64,000 bases of DNA from JACCZR01 sp963830065 (GCA_963830065.1 CAWHLA010000012.1:85814-149813), one strand, 5' to 3'. Positions 33,510 through 43,277 are shown, numbered from the stretch's first letter. The notes: generated by a model not told the origin, from the letters alone. Made by a program: numbers and translations.

Positions 33510-34790
33510 ATGGCGCAGTCAGTGAAGCCCGCCGCGGTCCTGGGCGGCAACCGAATTCCCTTCGCACGCTCGGGCAAGTCCTACGCGCAGGCCTCCAACC
33601 AGGACATGCTCACCACCACGCTCGACGGTCTGGTGGCCCGCTTCGGCCTCCAGGACGAGCGACTGGGCGAGGTGGTGGCCGGCGCCGTGCTCAAGCACGC
33701 GCGTGACTTCAACCTGACCCGCGAGTGCGTGCTGGGCAGCGCGCTCTCGCCCGCGACCCCGGCCTACGACATCCAGCAGGCCTGCGACACGGGCATCGAG
33801 GCCGCCGTGCTGGTGGCCAACAAGATCGCCCTCGGGCAGATCGAGGTCGGCGTGGCCGGCGGGGTGGACACCACCTCCGACGCGCCGCTGGGCGTCAACG
33901 ACGACCTGCGGCGGATCATGATGGCCGCCAACAACGCAAAGAGCACCGCCGAGCGGGCCAAGCTGGTGACCAGGATCCGGCCGGGCCACATCGTGCCCGA
34001 CATGCCGCGCAACGCCGAGCCGCGCACCGGCCTGTCGATGGGCGCTCACACCGCCCAGACCGCAGAGCGCTGGGGGATCACGCGCGAGGAGCAGGACGAG
34101 CTGACGGTGGCCAGCCACCTGAACCTCGCCGCCGCGTACGACCGTGGCTTCTTCGACGACCTGGTCACCCCGTATCTCGGGCTCGAGCGCGACGAGACGC
34201 TGCGCGCCGACGCCTCGGAGGACAAGCTCGCCAAGCTCAAGCCGGTCTTCGGCGAGAACGGGAACGGGACGATGACGGCGGGCAACTCGACGCCGCTTTC
34301 GGACGGCGCCTCGGCCGTGCTGCTGTCCAGCGACGAGTGGGCGGAGGAGCACTCGCTGCCCGTGCTCGCGCACCTGACCCAGGTGGAGACGGCCGCCGTC
34401 GACTACGTCCACGGCGAGGAGGGGCTGCTGATGGCGCCCGCGTACGCCGTGGCCAAGATGCTCGACAAGGCGGGCCTGTCGCTGCAGGACTTCGACTTCT
34501 ACGAGATCCACGAGGCCTTCGCCGCGCAGGTGCTGTTCACGCTGAAGGCCTGGGAGGACCCCTCGTTCTGCGCCGAGCGCCTCGGTCTCGACGAGCCGCT
34601 GGGCTCGATCGACCGCGACAAGCTCAACGTGAACGGCTCGTCGCTGGCCGTCGGGCACCCGTTCGCCGCCACCGGGGGCCGCATCATCGCCACGGGGGCG
34701 AAGCTGCTCGCCGAGAAGGGCTCGGGCCGCGCGCTGATCTCCATCTGCGCGGCGGGCGGCCAGGGCGTAGTGGCCATCCTCGAGCGGTAG
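33510..34790 (+). CDS. Acetyl-CoA C-acyltransferase, FadA2-like thiolase
   Basis: 426 residues. Thiolase with nucleophile Cys in QQACDTGIEA, His in VGHPFAATGGR and second Cys in SICAAGGQG. Also NSTPLSDGASA and YEIHEAFAAQVL. Cleaves or forms 3-ketoacyl-CoA. It is the divergent partner of FabG4, as fadA2 is of fabG4 in mycobacteria. The acyl-CoA dehydrogenase gene starts on the very next base after its stop. Confidence 0.92.
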   Translation: MAQSVKPAAVLGGNRIPFARSGKSYAQASNQDMLTTTLDGLVARFGLQDERLGEVVAGAVLKHARDFNLTRECVLGSALSPATPAYDIQQACDTGIEAAVLVANKIALGQIEVGVAGGVDTTSDAPLGVNDDLRRIMMAANNAKSTAERAKLVTRIRPGHIVPDMPRNAEPRTGLSMGAHTAQTAERWGITREEQDELTVASHLNLAAAYDRGFFDDLVTPYLGLERDETLRADASEDKLAKLKPVFGENGNGTMTAGNSTPLSDGASAVLLSSDEWAEEHSLPVLAHLTQVETAAVDYVHGEEGLLMAPAYAVAKMLDKAGLSLQDFDFYEIHEAFAAQVLFTLKAWEDPSFCAERLGLDEPLGSIDRDKLNVNGSSLAVGHPFAATGGRIIATGAKLLAEKGSGRALISICAAGGQGVVAILER

Positions 34791-36183
34791 ATGGCCTTCA
34801 CGCTCGAGCTGACCGGGCGCGCAGCACGAGCTGGTCGAGCGCACGCACCGCTTCGCCGCCGACGTCATCCGCCCGGTCGCAGGCGAGTACGACCGCGCCG
34901 AGGAGTTCCCCTGGGACGTGCTGGAGAAGGCCGCCGAGGAGGGCTTCTACAACCCGCTCTTCTACCGCGACCTGATCGGCGACCCCACCGGCCTCTCGCT
35001 GCCACTGTTCATGGAGGAGCTGTTCTGGGGCTGCGCCGGAATTGGCCTGGCCATCGTGATGCCGGCGCTGGCGCTGTCGGCCATGGCCCAGGCCTCGACC
35101 CCCGACCAACTGCTGCGCTGGGCGCCACAGTGCTTCGGCCAGCCCGGCGACCTCAAGCTGGCCGCCTTGTGCATCTCCGAGCCCCAGGGCGGCAGCGACG
35201 TCAAGAACCTGCAGACCACCGCCACCCGCGACGGCGACGACTGGGTGCTGGACGGCCACAAGATCTGGATCGGCAACGGCGGGATCGCCGACGTCCACGT
35301 GGTCAACGCCACCGTCGATCCTGAGCTCGGCCACCGCGGCCAGGCGCTGTTCGTGGTGCCCGGCGGGACGCCCGGCCTGGAGATGGTGCGCAAGCTCGAG
35401 AAGCTTGGGTGCCGGGCCTCGCACACCGCGGAGCTGCGGTTCGACGGCTGCCGGATCCCGGCGGACCATCTCCTGGGCAGCGAGGACAAGCTGAACGCCC
35501 GGCTCGACCGCGAGCGCAGCGGCGAGGCCGACGTCAAGAAGCAGGAGAAGGGCGGCTCGGCCACGCTGGGCGCCTTCGAGCAGACCCGGCCGATGGTGGC
35601 CGCCCAGGCCCTGGGAATCGCCCGCGCCTCGCTGGAGCTGGCCCGCGACTATGCGGTCGAGCGCGAGGCCTTCGGCCAGCCGATCATCGAGAACCAGGGC
35701 GTGTCCTTCCAGCTGGCCGACGTGGCGGCCGAGCTCGACGCCGCCCGGCTGCTCACCTGGCGCGCCGCCTGGATGGCGGCCGAGAAGGTGCCGTGGCAGC
35801 ACGGCGAGGGCTCGATGTCGAAGCTGAAGGCGTCCGAGGTCGCGGTGCGCGCATCCGAGGTGGCGGTCCAGGTCTGCGGGGGCTACGGCTACGTGACCGA
35901 CAAGCCCGCCGAGAAGTGGTACCGCGATGCGAAGCTGTACACCATCTTCGAGGGCACCAGCGAGATCCAGCGCCTGGTGATCGGCCGCGCCCTGGGCGAG
36001 GCGACCGGCGAGGATCCGCTGCACCACCGCTTCCCCGGGGGTGGCGGCGTCTCCGCTGCCGTGGGCCGCGGGACCGAGAGCCGCTCCAAGGCGGGTGCGC
36101 AGCTCACCAAGGGGATCCTCCGCGCGCCCTGGCTCAAGGACTTCGCCCGCCTGACGCCGACCAACTTCTGGAGCGGATCGTGA
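34791..36183 (+). CDS. Acyl-CoA dehydrogenase, FadE5-like (one frameshift)
   Basis: ATG 34791 abuts the thiolase stop and encodes MAFTLELTG; one extra G in the GGG near 34820 shifts the frame, after which AQHELVERTHRFAADVIRPVAG and the rest follow in another frame. FAD/substrate motifs: CISEPQGGSDV, KIWIGNGG, the C-terminal QVCGGYGYVTDKPAEKWYRDAKLYTIFEGTSEIQ, with the Glu of FEGTSE as usual catalytic base. Oxidises acyl-CoA and passes electrons to ETF, whose genes are at 57-60.5 kb. Confidence 0.85.
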
Positions 36184-36926
36184 GCCAGGGCGGATGGCAT
36201 CCGGACCCCTGGGGCCAGGCCGAGCAGCGCTGGTGGGACGGCTCGCAGTGGACGGAGCACACCCACGGAGCCGCAGCCGCGCAGCCTGGGGCCACCGGGC
36301 AGCAGCCGGGGCCGGCCGCCCAGCAGCCTGGCCCGGCCGCCCAGCAGGCGGGACCAACCACCCGACCGGGGCGCCGCCGCCGCGGCCCGGTGATCGCGCT
36401 CGTGGCCGGAGCCGTGGTGTTCCTGGTGATGCTGCTGGCGCTGATCGTCTTCTTCGTCAGCGGCGCCGGCGGCGGGGGCACGTTCGATGAGCCCGACTTC
36501 AACATCTCATTCGAATACCCGAGCGGGTTCGAACGCCAGGACGTCCCCGACGGCAACGCCGACTCCAAGGTGAGCCTGGTCATCGACCAGAAGAACGGCG
36601 TCGCGGTGTCGAAGTACGAGCAGGACAACCCCGTCACCGAGTCCAACATCGGGCTGACCAAGACGGTGCTCGACGGAGTGGTGAGCCAGCTGGCCGAGGG
36701 CCCGCCGCCCGAGGGCAAGCGGGTCACGGTGGCCGGCCTACCGGGCTACGAGTACGAGTTCGCCATCAAGAGCATCCCGGGCACCCGCAGCCGGTCGATC
36801 TTCCTGTTCCAGGGCCGCGACGAGTACCAGATCAACTGCCAGTTCGAGCCCGACCAGCGGTCGAAGGTCGACGAAGCGTGTGACCAGGCGCTCGAGACGC
36901 TGAAGACCACCGGCTCCGGCCGCTAG
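36180..36926 (+). CDS. DUF2510 membrane-anchored protein
   Basis: 248 residues, GTG 36180 overlapping the dehydrogenase stop. N-terminal DUF2510 motif (GGWHPDPWGQAEQRWWDGSQWTEH), a Gln/Pro/Ala repeat, then one membrane helix (PVIALVAGAVVFLVMLLALIVFFV). An outer domain of about 130 residues follows (FNISFEYPSGF...FLFQGRDEYQINCQF) resembling PsbP-like or LpqN-type beta-sheet lipoprotein domains. Actinobacterial; function unknown. Confidence 0.78.
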   Translation: MSQGGWHPDPWGQAEQRWWDGSQWTEHTHGAAAAQPGATGQQPGPAAQQPGPAAQQAGPTTRPGRRRRGPVIALVAGAVVFLVMLLALIVFFVSGAGGGGTFDEPDFNISFEYPSGFERQDVPDGNADSKVSLVIDQKNGVAVSKYEQDNPVTESNIGLTKTVLDGVVSQLAEGPPPEGKRVTVAGLPGYEYEFAIKSIPGTRSRSIFLFQGRDEYQINCQFEPDQRSKVDEACDQALETLKTTGSGR

Positions 36927-37048
36927 GCGCGCTCGCGCCTGAACCAGGTCCGAGAGCGCCGAGGCTGGGGGCCCGCCGGGGCCGAAGGGGTCCGCTGCTG
37001 GGACTGCATCGCCTTCAGAGCGAGGCTTGTGCCGAGAAAGGAAGTCAT
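36923..37048 (-). CDS. Small protein of 41 residues
   Basis: ATG 37048 has GGAGG 6 bases upstream (good Shine-Dalgarno) and the frame encodes MTSFLGTSLALKAMQ..., a Pro/Gln-rich middle and a basic tail (RRSRTWFRRERA). Short hydrophobic helix then positive tail, possibly membrane-associated. Its stop overlaps the stop of the DUF2510 gene. Not recognised, but the ribosome site and placement support a real gene. Confidence 0.55.
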   Translation of the reverse strand: MTSFLGTSLALKAMQSQQRTPSAPAGPQPRRSRTWFRRERA

Positions 37049-37206
37049 CGGGATCCTCCGTTGGGGGTGGTCCCTGCCGTGCCAGGCAATACACCAGCTC
37101 CGGGGCGCCCTGAGGGTGACCTTGGTCACAGCTTCGGGCGGGGGTTGGTCCACGGCGCCACCCCGGTATCCGGCGCGGCCTCCGGGCGCACCACACCTTC
37201 CCTCCA

Positions 37207-37236
37207 AAAAAGTCGTCAGCCGGCTGAGGACTTTTT
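37207..37236. repeat. Terminator-like inverted repeat, copy 2 (in a divergent region)
   Basis: AAAAAGTCGTCAG, CCGG loop, CTGAGGACTTTTT: the stem of the 7652 and 52559 terminators with one mismatch. Unlike those copies it lies between two divergent starts (37048 and 37343), where a terminator is not expected. The rest of the 294-base gap (37049-37342) shows no other clear element. Confidence 0.6.
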
Positions 37237-37342
37237 CAGACCCCTGACGCGCGTTGCGCCCGCGGCTGGCGCGGCCCCGAGATTTCGCCAAGTCGTAACC
37301 CACACAACCCACCCGCAACCGACCCCGCCGTAGCTTGCGGGC

Positions 37343-38209
37343 ATGCGGTCGGAGCGCGGCCAGACGACAATCGAGTGGACCGGCCTGGTGCTCGTCCTCG
37401 CCCTGGGGCTGGGCGCGCTCGCCGCCGTCTTCCCATCGGTGAACGGGCGCTCGTTCGGCGGCCTGCTCGCTCACCGCATCTCGTGCGCCATGAAGGGCGG
37501 CTGCGACGACGGCGACGCCCAGCTCGCGCGCGCGTACGGGAAGAAGGAGGCCGAGCGCGTGCGCGATCTGGCGCCGGACATCGTCTACGAGCCGGGCGAG
37601 CCGTCGATCCCGGTCGACTACCGCGAGTGCCGAAGACGCGCGTGTTCGGAGACTCCGAACGACCGCGACCTGGATGCCCACCGCACCACGGCCGGCCGCC
37701 GGGCCACGGTGTTCACCCACGTGGTCAAACGCGGCGGACGCACCTACATCCAGTACTGGCTCTACTACCCGGACTCGAACTCCACGGTGCTGGCGAGCGA
37801 CAAGCTGTGGAACACGAGCGCGCTGTTGCGAGCGACCGGTCGCTATCCCGGCTACCACCGCGACGACTGGGAGAGCTACCAGGTGCGCGTGGAGCGAAAC
37901 GGAGACACGTTCGTCCGCGCGTCGTCTCACCACGGCTACAAGGGCTGCAAGCGCTGCACCAACCGCTGGACCCGGTGGACGGGGTGGACCCGGGTCTCGC
38001 GCGGCAGCCACGCCGGCCACATCCCGCTGAACGGAAGCCGGCGCAAGTTGCCGGGAGTCAACCTCCGCGAGCGCACGAGCACCGCTGATGGCCTGCGGCT
38101 GGTCCCGCTCGAGCGGGTCGGTCGCGAGCGCTACCGGCCTCTGGCCAGGGGCATAAAGCCGCCGTGGAAGAAGGGGGTGTGGAAGGACCCGTCATCGAAC
38201 GGCACCTAG
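37343..38209 (+). CDS. TadE/pilin-like N-terminus fused to a VPS62-like domain
   Basis: 288 residues from ATG 37343. The N-terminus RSERGQTTIEWTGLVLVLALGLGALAAVF looks like a TadE/Flp-type prepilin segment: basic, Gly before the cleavage site, Glu five residues on, then a hydrophobic helix. A Cys-containing neck follows (HRISCAMKGGCDD). The C-terminal half has YIQYWLYYPDSNS and HRDDWESYQVRVE, resembling VPS62/DUF946-type domains (W-x-Y and H-x-DWE). Probably exported or membrane-held; function unknown. Confidence 0.7.
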   Translation: MRSERGQTTIEWTGLVLVLALGLGALAAVFPSVNGRSFGGLLAHRISCAMKGGCDDGDAQLARAYGKKEAERVRDLAPDIVYEPGEPSIPVDYRECRRRACSETPNDRDLDAHRTTAGRRATVFTHVVKRGGRTYIQYWLYYPDSNSTVLASDKLWNTSALLRATGRYPGYHRDDWESYQVRVERNGDTFVRASSHHGYKGCKRCTNRWTRWTGWTRVSRGSHAGHIPLNGSRRKLPGVNLRERTSTADGLRLVPLERVGRERYRPLARGIKPPWKKGVWKDPSSNGT

Positions 38210-38308
38210 GCGGGCCGGGACCTCACGGGCGCTTGGCGCCCCTGAGCCCGCAGGGCGCCCGGGCCCACGTGTTGACCGGCGGTAACCTAGGCAGGTGGTG
38301 CTGCGCTG

Positions 38309-39379
38309 ATGAAGGTGGGACTGGTGCTCGGGGCGGGTGGCGTCCTCGGCGGCGCGTGGCTCACCGGCGGGCTCGAGGCCATCGCACGCCACACCGGCTG
38401 GGATCCCGGCAGCGCCGACAACATCGTGGGAACCTCGGCCGGCTCGATGATCGGCGCGTTCACCGCCGCGGGGGTGCCGCCGTGGTTCATGGTCGCGCAC
38501 TCGGCAGGCGAGACCTTCGAAGGCCTGACCGGCCCCGACGGGCGCCCGGCGGCCGACGCCGACCGTTCGGGCGGGGCGGTCTTCCGGCTGCACCGTGGCT
38601 TGCCTCGGGTGGGCCCGGGCTCACTGCGCATGGCGGCCGCCACCCTCAGGCGCCCGCTGCGCCACACGCCCCTCCAGTTGATCACCGGCTGGCTGCCGGC
38701 AGGGGTGATCTCCACCGCCCATCTGGAGGAGGTCGTCGGCCGGGCGGTTCCCGGCGGCGGCTGGGTGGATCACCCGTCGTTCTGGGCCGTCACCACCGAC
38801 ACGAGGACCGGCAAGCGCACGGTCTTCGGTCGCGAGGGCGCACCCGAGGCCGAGCTGGGCAAGGCGGTGGCCGCCTCGTGTGCGATTCCAGGCTTCTACC
38901 GCCCGGTCAGGATCGGCAACCGCCGCTACGTGGACGGCGGGGTGTGCTCGGCCTCGAACCTCGACCTGCTCAAGGACGCGGGACTCGACCTGGTCGTGTG
39001 CCTGAACCCCACATCCACGCGCGCGCGGATCCCCGCCCGCTCACCGGGTGCGGTGGTGGCGGGCCAGATCCGGGCCGGCGCCGGCCGGCGCCTGGGCGCC
39101 GAGGCGAAGAAGGTGCGCGCCGCCGGAGCCGAGGTGCTGCTGATCCAGCCCGAGGCCGACGACCTCGCGGTCATGGGCAGCAACCTGATGAGCGGCAAGC
39201 GCCGCCACGAGGTGATCGAGACCGCGATCGAGACCGTCGGCCGCCAGCTCGAGAAGCCACACGCCCGCGAGTTGCTGGCCGATCTGCCGCCAGGGGAGCC
39301 TCACAAGATCAGGCGGCCCGACGGCCCCCCGGCGGCCTGGCCGCCGATCGTCTCGGGCTCGCACGAGAGGGCCGCGTGA
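38309..39379 (+). CDS. Patatin-like phospholipase family protein
   Basis: 356 residues. Oxyanion motif GAGGVLGG, nucleophile GTSAGS, catalytic Asp in DGGV. No cyclic-nucleotide domain and no clear signal peptide, unlike the patatin at 751. Probable lipid acyl hydrolase. Next gene on the same strand is a PlsC-like acyltransferase 31 bases later, so hydrolysis and re-acylation of lipids may be paired. Confidence 0.87.
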   Translation: MKVGLVLGAGGVLGGAWLTGGLEAIARHTGWDPGSADNIVGTSAGSMIGAFTAAGVPPWFMVAHSAGETFEGLTGPDGRPAADADRSGGAVFRLHRGLPRVGPGSLRMAAATLRRPLRHTPLQLITGWLPAGVISTAHLEEVVGRAVPGGGWVDHPSFWAVTTDTRTGKRTVFGREGAPEAELGKAVAASCAIPGFYRPVRIGNRRYVDGGVCSASNLDLLKDAGLDLVVCLNPTSTRARIPARSPGAVVAGQIRAGAGRRLGAEAKKVRAAGAEVLLIQPEADDLAVMGSNLMSGKRRHEVIETAIETVGRQLEKPHARELLADLPPGEPHKIRRPDGPPAAWPPIVSGSHERAA

Positions 39380-39410
39380 GAAACTTCGACGCACAGACGG
39401 AGGGAACGGA

Positions 39411-40373
39411 TTGAGCGAATCACGCAGGCGAACAGAGCGCGCGGGCGCCACCAGCAACGGTGCGAGCGCGAACGTGTCGAGCCCGAACGGGGGCGGGCCG
39501 CCGACCTCGCCGAAGGGGCTTGCGTCCCTGGTCAAAGGAGCTATCTCGAGCATCGCCCAGGAGGCGCAGTCGCGCGTACCGAAGGCCGACCTCGACGAGC
39601 GCGATCCGGACTACATCCGCGAGCAGCTGCCGGGACTGTGGCTGTTCGCGAGCCTGTACTTCCGGGCCGACGTCCGGGGCCTGAAGAACATCCCGGCTGA
39701 CGGCCCGGTGCTGCTGGTGGGCAACCACTCCGGCGGCAACATGACGCCCGACACCACCGTCTTCACGCTCGCCTTCAACACCTACTTCGGGGTCGAGCGC
39801 CGCTTCTACCAGCTGGCCCACAACCTGGTGCTGAGCATGCCCGGCCTGGGGCGGCTGCGGAAGTTCGGGACGGTCGCGGCCAACCCCGACAACGCCGACC
39901 AGGCCCTTGACTCGGGCGCGGCGCTGCTGGTCTACCCGGGCGGCGACTACGAGGTGCACCGCCCCACCTGGGACAGCGGCAAGGTCGACTTCGGCGGCCG
40001 CAAGGGCTTCATCCGGCTGGCCTTGGACAAGGACGTGCCGATCGTGCCCGTGGTCTCGGTGGGCGGCCAGGAGACGGCGCTGTTCCTCAGTCGCGGCGAG
40101 CGGCTCGCCAAGCTCCTCCAGCTCGACAAGGCGTTCCGCCTCAAGGTGCTTCCGATCTCGCTGGCCATCCCCTGGGGCCTGAACGTGGGCGACATGCTCG
40201 GCCACTGGCCGCTGCCGGCCAAGATCACCCAGCAGGTGCTCGAGCCGATCCACCTGCGCGAGAGCTACGGCGACGACCCCGACGTGGACCAGGTCTACGA
40301 CGACGTGATCGAGCGCATGCAGCGCGCCCTGGACGCCCTCCAGAGCGAGCGGCGCCTGCCGGTGATCGGTTGA
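39411..40373 (+). CDS. Lysophospholipid acyltransferase (PlsC) family protein
   Basis: 320 residues from TTG 39411, with GGAGG upstream. A low-complexity N-terminal 50 residues precede the acyltransferase domain: VGNHSGGNMTPD (HSGG form of the HX4D motif) and later VYPGGDYEVHRPTW, as in the diacylglycerol acyltransferase/TMEM68-like branch. Transfers acyl groups to a glycerolipid. The stop overlaps the next TTG as TTGA. Confidence 0.83.
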   Translation: MSESRRRTERAGATSNGASANVSSPNGGGPPTSPKGLASLVKGAISSIAQEAQSRVPKADLDERDPDYIREQLPGLWLFASLYFRADVRGLKNIPADGPVLLVGNHSGGNMTPDTTVFTLAFNTYFGVERRFYQLAHNLVLSMPGLGRLRKFGTVAANPDNADQALDSGAALLVYPGGDYEVHRPTWDSGKVDFGGRKGFIRLALDKDVPIVPVVSVGGQETALFLSRGERLAKLLQLDKAFRLKVLPISLAIPWGLNVGDMLGHWPLPAKITQQVLEPIHLRESYGDDPDVDQVYDDVIERMQRALDALQSERRLPVIG

Positions 40374-42464
40374 GGGTCGAGCAGAAGATCGACGTCGACG
40401 CCCCGCGCGAAGAGGCGTGGGAGCTGGTACGCGACCCCTCCAACTACCCCCGGCTGATGGCGGGGATCACCCGCTTCGAGGCCCAGAGCGACGAGGACGA
40501 AGCCGAGCCCGGTGTGGGCAGCCGCTACTCGATGCGCATGCACGTCGGCTCGGCGGACGTGGGTGGGCTGGTGGAGATCGTCGAGTTCGACGAGCCGGGC
40601 GACCTCGCCTGGACGAGCGTCACCGGCATAGACCAGCGCGGCCGCTGGCGACTGCGCGAGAACGACGAGGGCGGCACGACCGTGACCGTCCGGCTCCAGT
40701 ACGGCTCGCCGGGCGGCATCCTCGCCGGCGTGGCCGACCGCCTGTCCGCGCCCACGGTCTCAGGGCACCTGAAGCGATCGCTGGAGAACCTAAAACGTGA
40801 GCTGGAGGGAGAAGCAGGCGTGACCGATGATCTCAAGCGGGGCCCGCTGGAGTCCGTGACCTACAACCTCGGCAGCGTCGGGGTGATGATCCAGGCGGGC
40901 ATCGTGAAGCCGATCCGCCCGGATCGTTTGTTCAGCGTGGCCAAGGCGCTCGTGCGCTGGGGCCGCAGCCCCGCCGCGGGCTACATGTCGGGCGTGGCGC
41001 GCTACCCCGACCGCATCAGCATCATCGACGAGCTCGGGTCGCTGACCTTCAAGGACGTCAACGAGCGCACGAACCGCCTCGCCTCGGCGCTGGCCGACCG
41101 CGGCGTCGGCGAGGGCGACGGCGTGGCCATCATGGCCCGCAACCACCGCTACTTCATCGAAGCCACCGTGGCGATCTCCAAGCTGGGCGCCGACTCGCTG
41201 TACATGAACACCGCGTTCTCGGCGCCGCAGTTGGCCGAGGTGGCCGACCGCGAGAAGCCCAAGGCGATCATCTACGACGAGGAGTTCGCCGAGCTGATCG
41301 AGGAGGCCGGCAAGCGGCGCAAGCGCTTCGTGGCCTGGAGCGACTCCGAGGACCCCGACGACCCGACGCTCGAGGACCTGATGGCCGGAGGCGACCCGTC
41401 TGACCCGGTGCCCCCCGAGCGCGAGGGCCGGGCGGTGATCCTCACCTCCGGCACCACGGGAACGCCCAAGGGCGCCTCGCGTGGCAACACGGAGTCGCTG
41501 GACCCCGCGGTCTCGTTCCTCTCCAAGATCCCGCTGAAGGCCGAGCAGACCACCCACATCGCCGCCCCGCTGTTCCACTCGTGGGGTTTCGCGCACTTCA
41601 CGCTGGGCCTGTTCCTGGGCTCCACGTACGTGCTCCGGCGCAAGTTCGACCCCGAGGCCTGTCTGGCCGAGGTCGACAAGCACAACTGCTACTCGCTGGC
41701 GGTGGTGCCGGTGATGATGAAGCGGATCCTCGAGCTACCCGAGGAGACGCGGCGCAAGTACGACCTGAGCTCGCTGAAGGTGGTCGCCGCGAGCGGATCG
41801 GCGCTGCCCGGCGACATGGCCATCCGGTGGATGGACGAGTTCGGTGACACGCTCTACAACCTTTACGGCTCGACCGAGGTGGCGTGGGCGTCCATCGCCA
41901 CCCCGGCCGACATGCGCGCCGCCCCGGGCACTGCCGGCAAGGCGCCGCGCGGCACGGTGGTCAAGCTTTTCGACGAGGAGAAGCGCGAGGTACCCACCGG
42001 CGAGACCGGACGCATCTTCGTCGGCAACGAGATGCTGTTCGAGGGGTACACCGGCGGCGGCTCGAAGGATGAGATCGACGGCCTGATGGCCACCGGCGAC
42101 GTCGGGCGCTTCGACGAGAGCGGCCGCCTGTTCGTGGAGGGCCGCGACGACGAGATGATCGTCTCGGGCGGCGAGAACGTGTTCCCGAAGGAGGTCGAGG
42201 ACCTCATCTCGCGCTACTCCGGCGTGGCCGACGTCGCCGCCATCGGCGTCGAGGACGACGACTTCGGGCAGCGCCTGCGGGCGTTCGTGGTGGCCGAAGG
42301 GATCCAAGAAGCCCTCCGAAAAGGACATCAAGAGCCACGTCAAGAAGAACCTCGCCGGCTACAAGGTGCCGCGGGAGATCGTGTTCCTGGACGAGCTGCC
42401 GCGCAACGCAACCGGCAAGGTCCTCAAGCGCGAATTGGCCGAAATGGAGATAGACACCGCGTAA
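40370..42464 (+). CDS. SRPBCC domain followed by acyl-CoA synthetase (continuous frame; late frameshift)
   Basis: TTG 40370 opens an SRPBCC/START-like lipid-binding domain (about 1-145: VEQKIDVDAPREEAWELVRDP). The frame continues without a stop into an AMP-forming acyl-CoA synthetase with ILTSGTTGTPKG (P-loop), YGSTEV, TGDVGRFDE and SGGENVFPKEVE. An extra G near 42305 shifts the C-terminal lid, which reads KKNLAGYKVPREIVFLDELPRNATGKVLKREL to TAA 42464, with catalytic Lys in NATGKVLK. GTGA at 40820, behind GGAGGGAGAA, is exactly where a separate ligase would start, so the fusion may be an indel artefact. Confidence 0.8.
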
Positions 42465-42506
42465 TAGGGGTAAGTAGCCCTCGACAAACGAGGGAAGGAC
42501 CCTGAG

Positions 42507-43268
42507 GTGGAGATAGTTCTGATCATCGTGATCGCCCTAGTGGTGATCGCAGCAATCGTGCTGGCGCTGACCGTCGGACAGCAGAAGCGTGAGCAGAAGC
42601 GCGAGGAGCACCGGCACGAGGCGCGCGAGATACGCCAGGAGGCCCAGGTGCACGGCCACCAGGCCGATCGGGCCAAGGCCGAGGCCGACGAGGCCGCTGC
42701 CCGAGCCCGGCGCGAGCAGGCTTCGGCCAAGGAGGCCAAGGCCAAGGCCGAGCACGCCGGTCGCCAACGCGACGCGCACCACGCCGAGGCCAACCGGATC
42801 GACCCCGACGCCGACGACGACGCACCGCTGGGCGACCCCCACGGTGAGGGGCACGACCAGCACGGCCACGCCGAGCAGGGCGCCGGCCAGCAGGGTCAGC
42901 CCCAGCAGGGCGCCGGTCAGCACGGCCAGCCCCAGCAGGGTTATGACCAGCACGGCCAGCCCCAGCAGGGCTACGACCAGCATGGCCAGCCCCAGCAGGG
43001 CTACGACCAGCACCAGCAGGGGGCCGGTCAGCAGGGCTACGACCAGCACGGCCAGCAGCAGGGCCAGGTGCAGCAGGGCCAGCAGGGTTACGACCAGCAG
43101 GGCTACGCCCAGCAGGGTCAGGACCCGCACGCCCAGCCCGCGACCGAGTCACAGGGCGCGGTGCCGACCCAGCCCCACGCCGCGCCGCCACCCGACCAGC
43201 AGGGAGCACCCCGCGATCCCCAGGATCCCGGTGTGGCCCCGCCGCAGCAGGGGGAGCAGCGCCGCTAG
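42507..43268 (+). CDS. Membrane-anchored coiled-coil protein with Gln-rich repeats
   Basis: 253 residues from GTG 42507. One N-terminal membrane helix (EIVLIIVIALVVIAAIVLALTV), then a long charged Ala/Glu/Arg/Lys coiled coil (about 25-95), an acidic hinge, and a Gln-rich tail with repeats of QPQQGYDQHG. Low complexity; family not recognised. The coiled coil could oligomerise at the membrane. The repeat tail may vary in copy number between strains. Confidence 0.72.
   Translation: MEIVLIIVIALVVIAAIVLALTVGQQKREQKREEHRHEAREIRQEAQVHGHQADRAKAEADEAAARARREQASAKEAKAKAEHAGRQRDAHHAEANRIDPDADDDAPLGDPHGEGHDQHGHAEQGAGQQGQPQQGAGQHGQPQQGYDQHGQPQQGYDQHGQPQQGYDQHQQGAGQQGYDQHGQQQGQVQQGQQGYDQQGYAQQGQDPHAQPATESQGAVPTQPHAAPPPDQQGAPRDPQDPGVAPPQQGEQRR
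42899..43015 (+). repeat. 30-base in-frame tandem repeat, about four copies
   Basis: Four consecutive near-identical 30-base units (GCCCCAGCAGGGYTAYGACC...) encoding QPQQGYDQHG, the first variant (GAGQHG). Differences are mostly silent third-position changes, indicating selection on the protein repeat. Shorter degenerate units continue to about 43120. Confidence 0.75.
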
Positions 43269-43277
43269 GGCGGGCGC

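Noticed and set aside
38227..38241. Terminator hairpin GGGCGC-TTG-GCGCCC after the pilin-like gene
   Set aside because: Stem of only six bases with no T-run; common by chance in such GC-rich DNA.
42899..43120. CRISPR array
   Set aside because: Repeats are contiguous, in frame, without unique spacers, and encode a Gln-rich protein tail.
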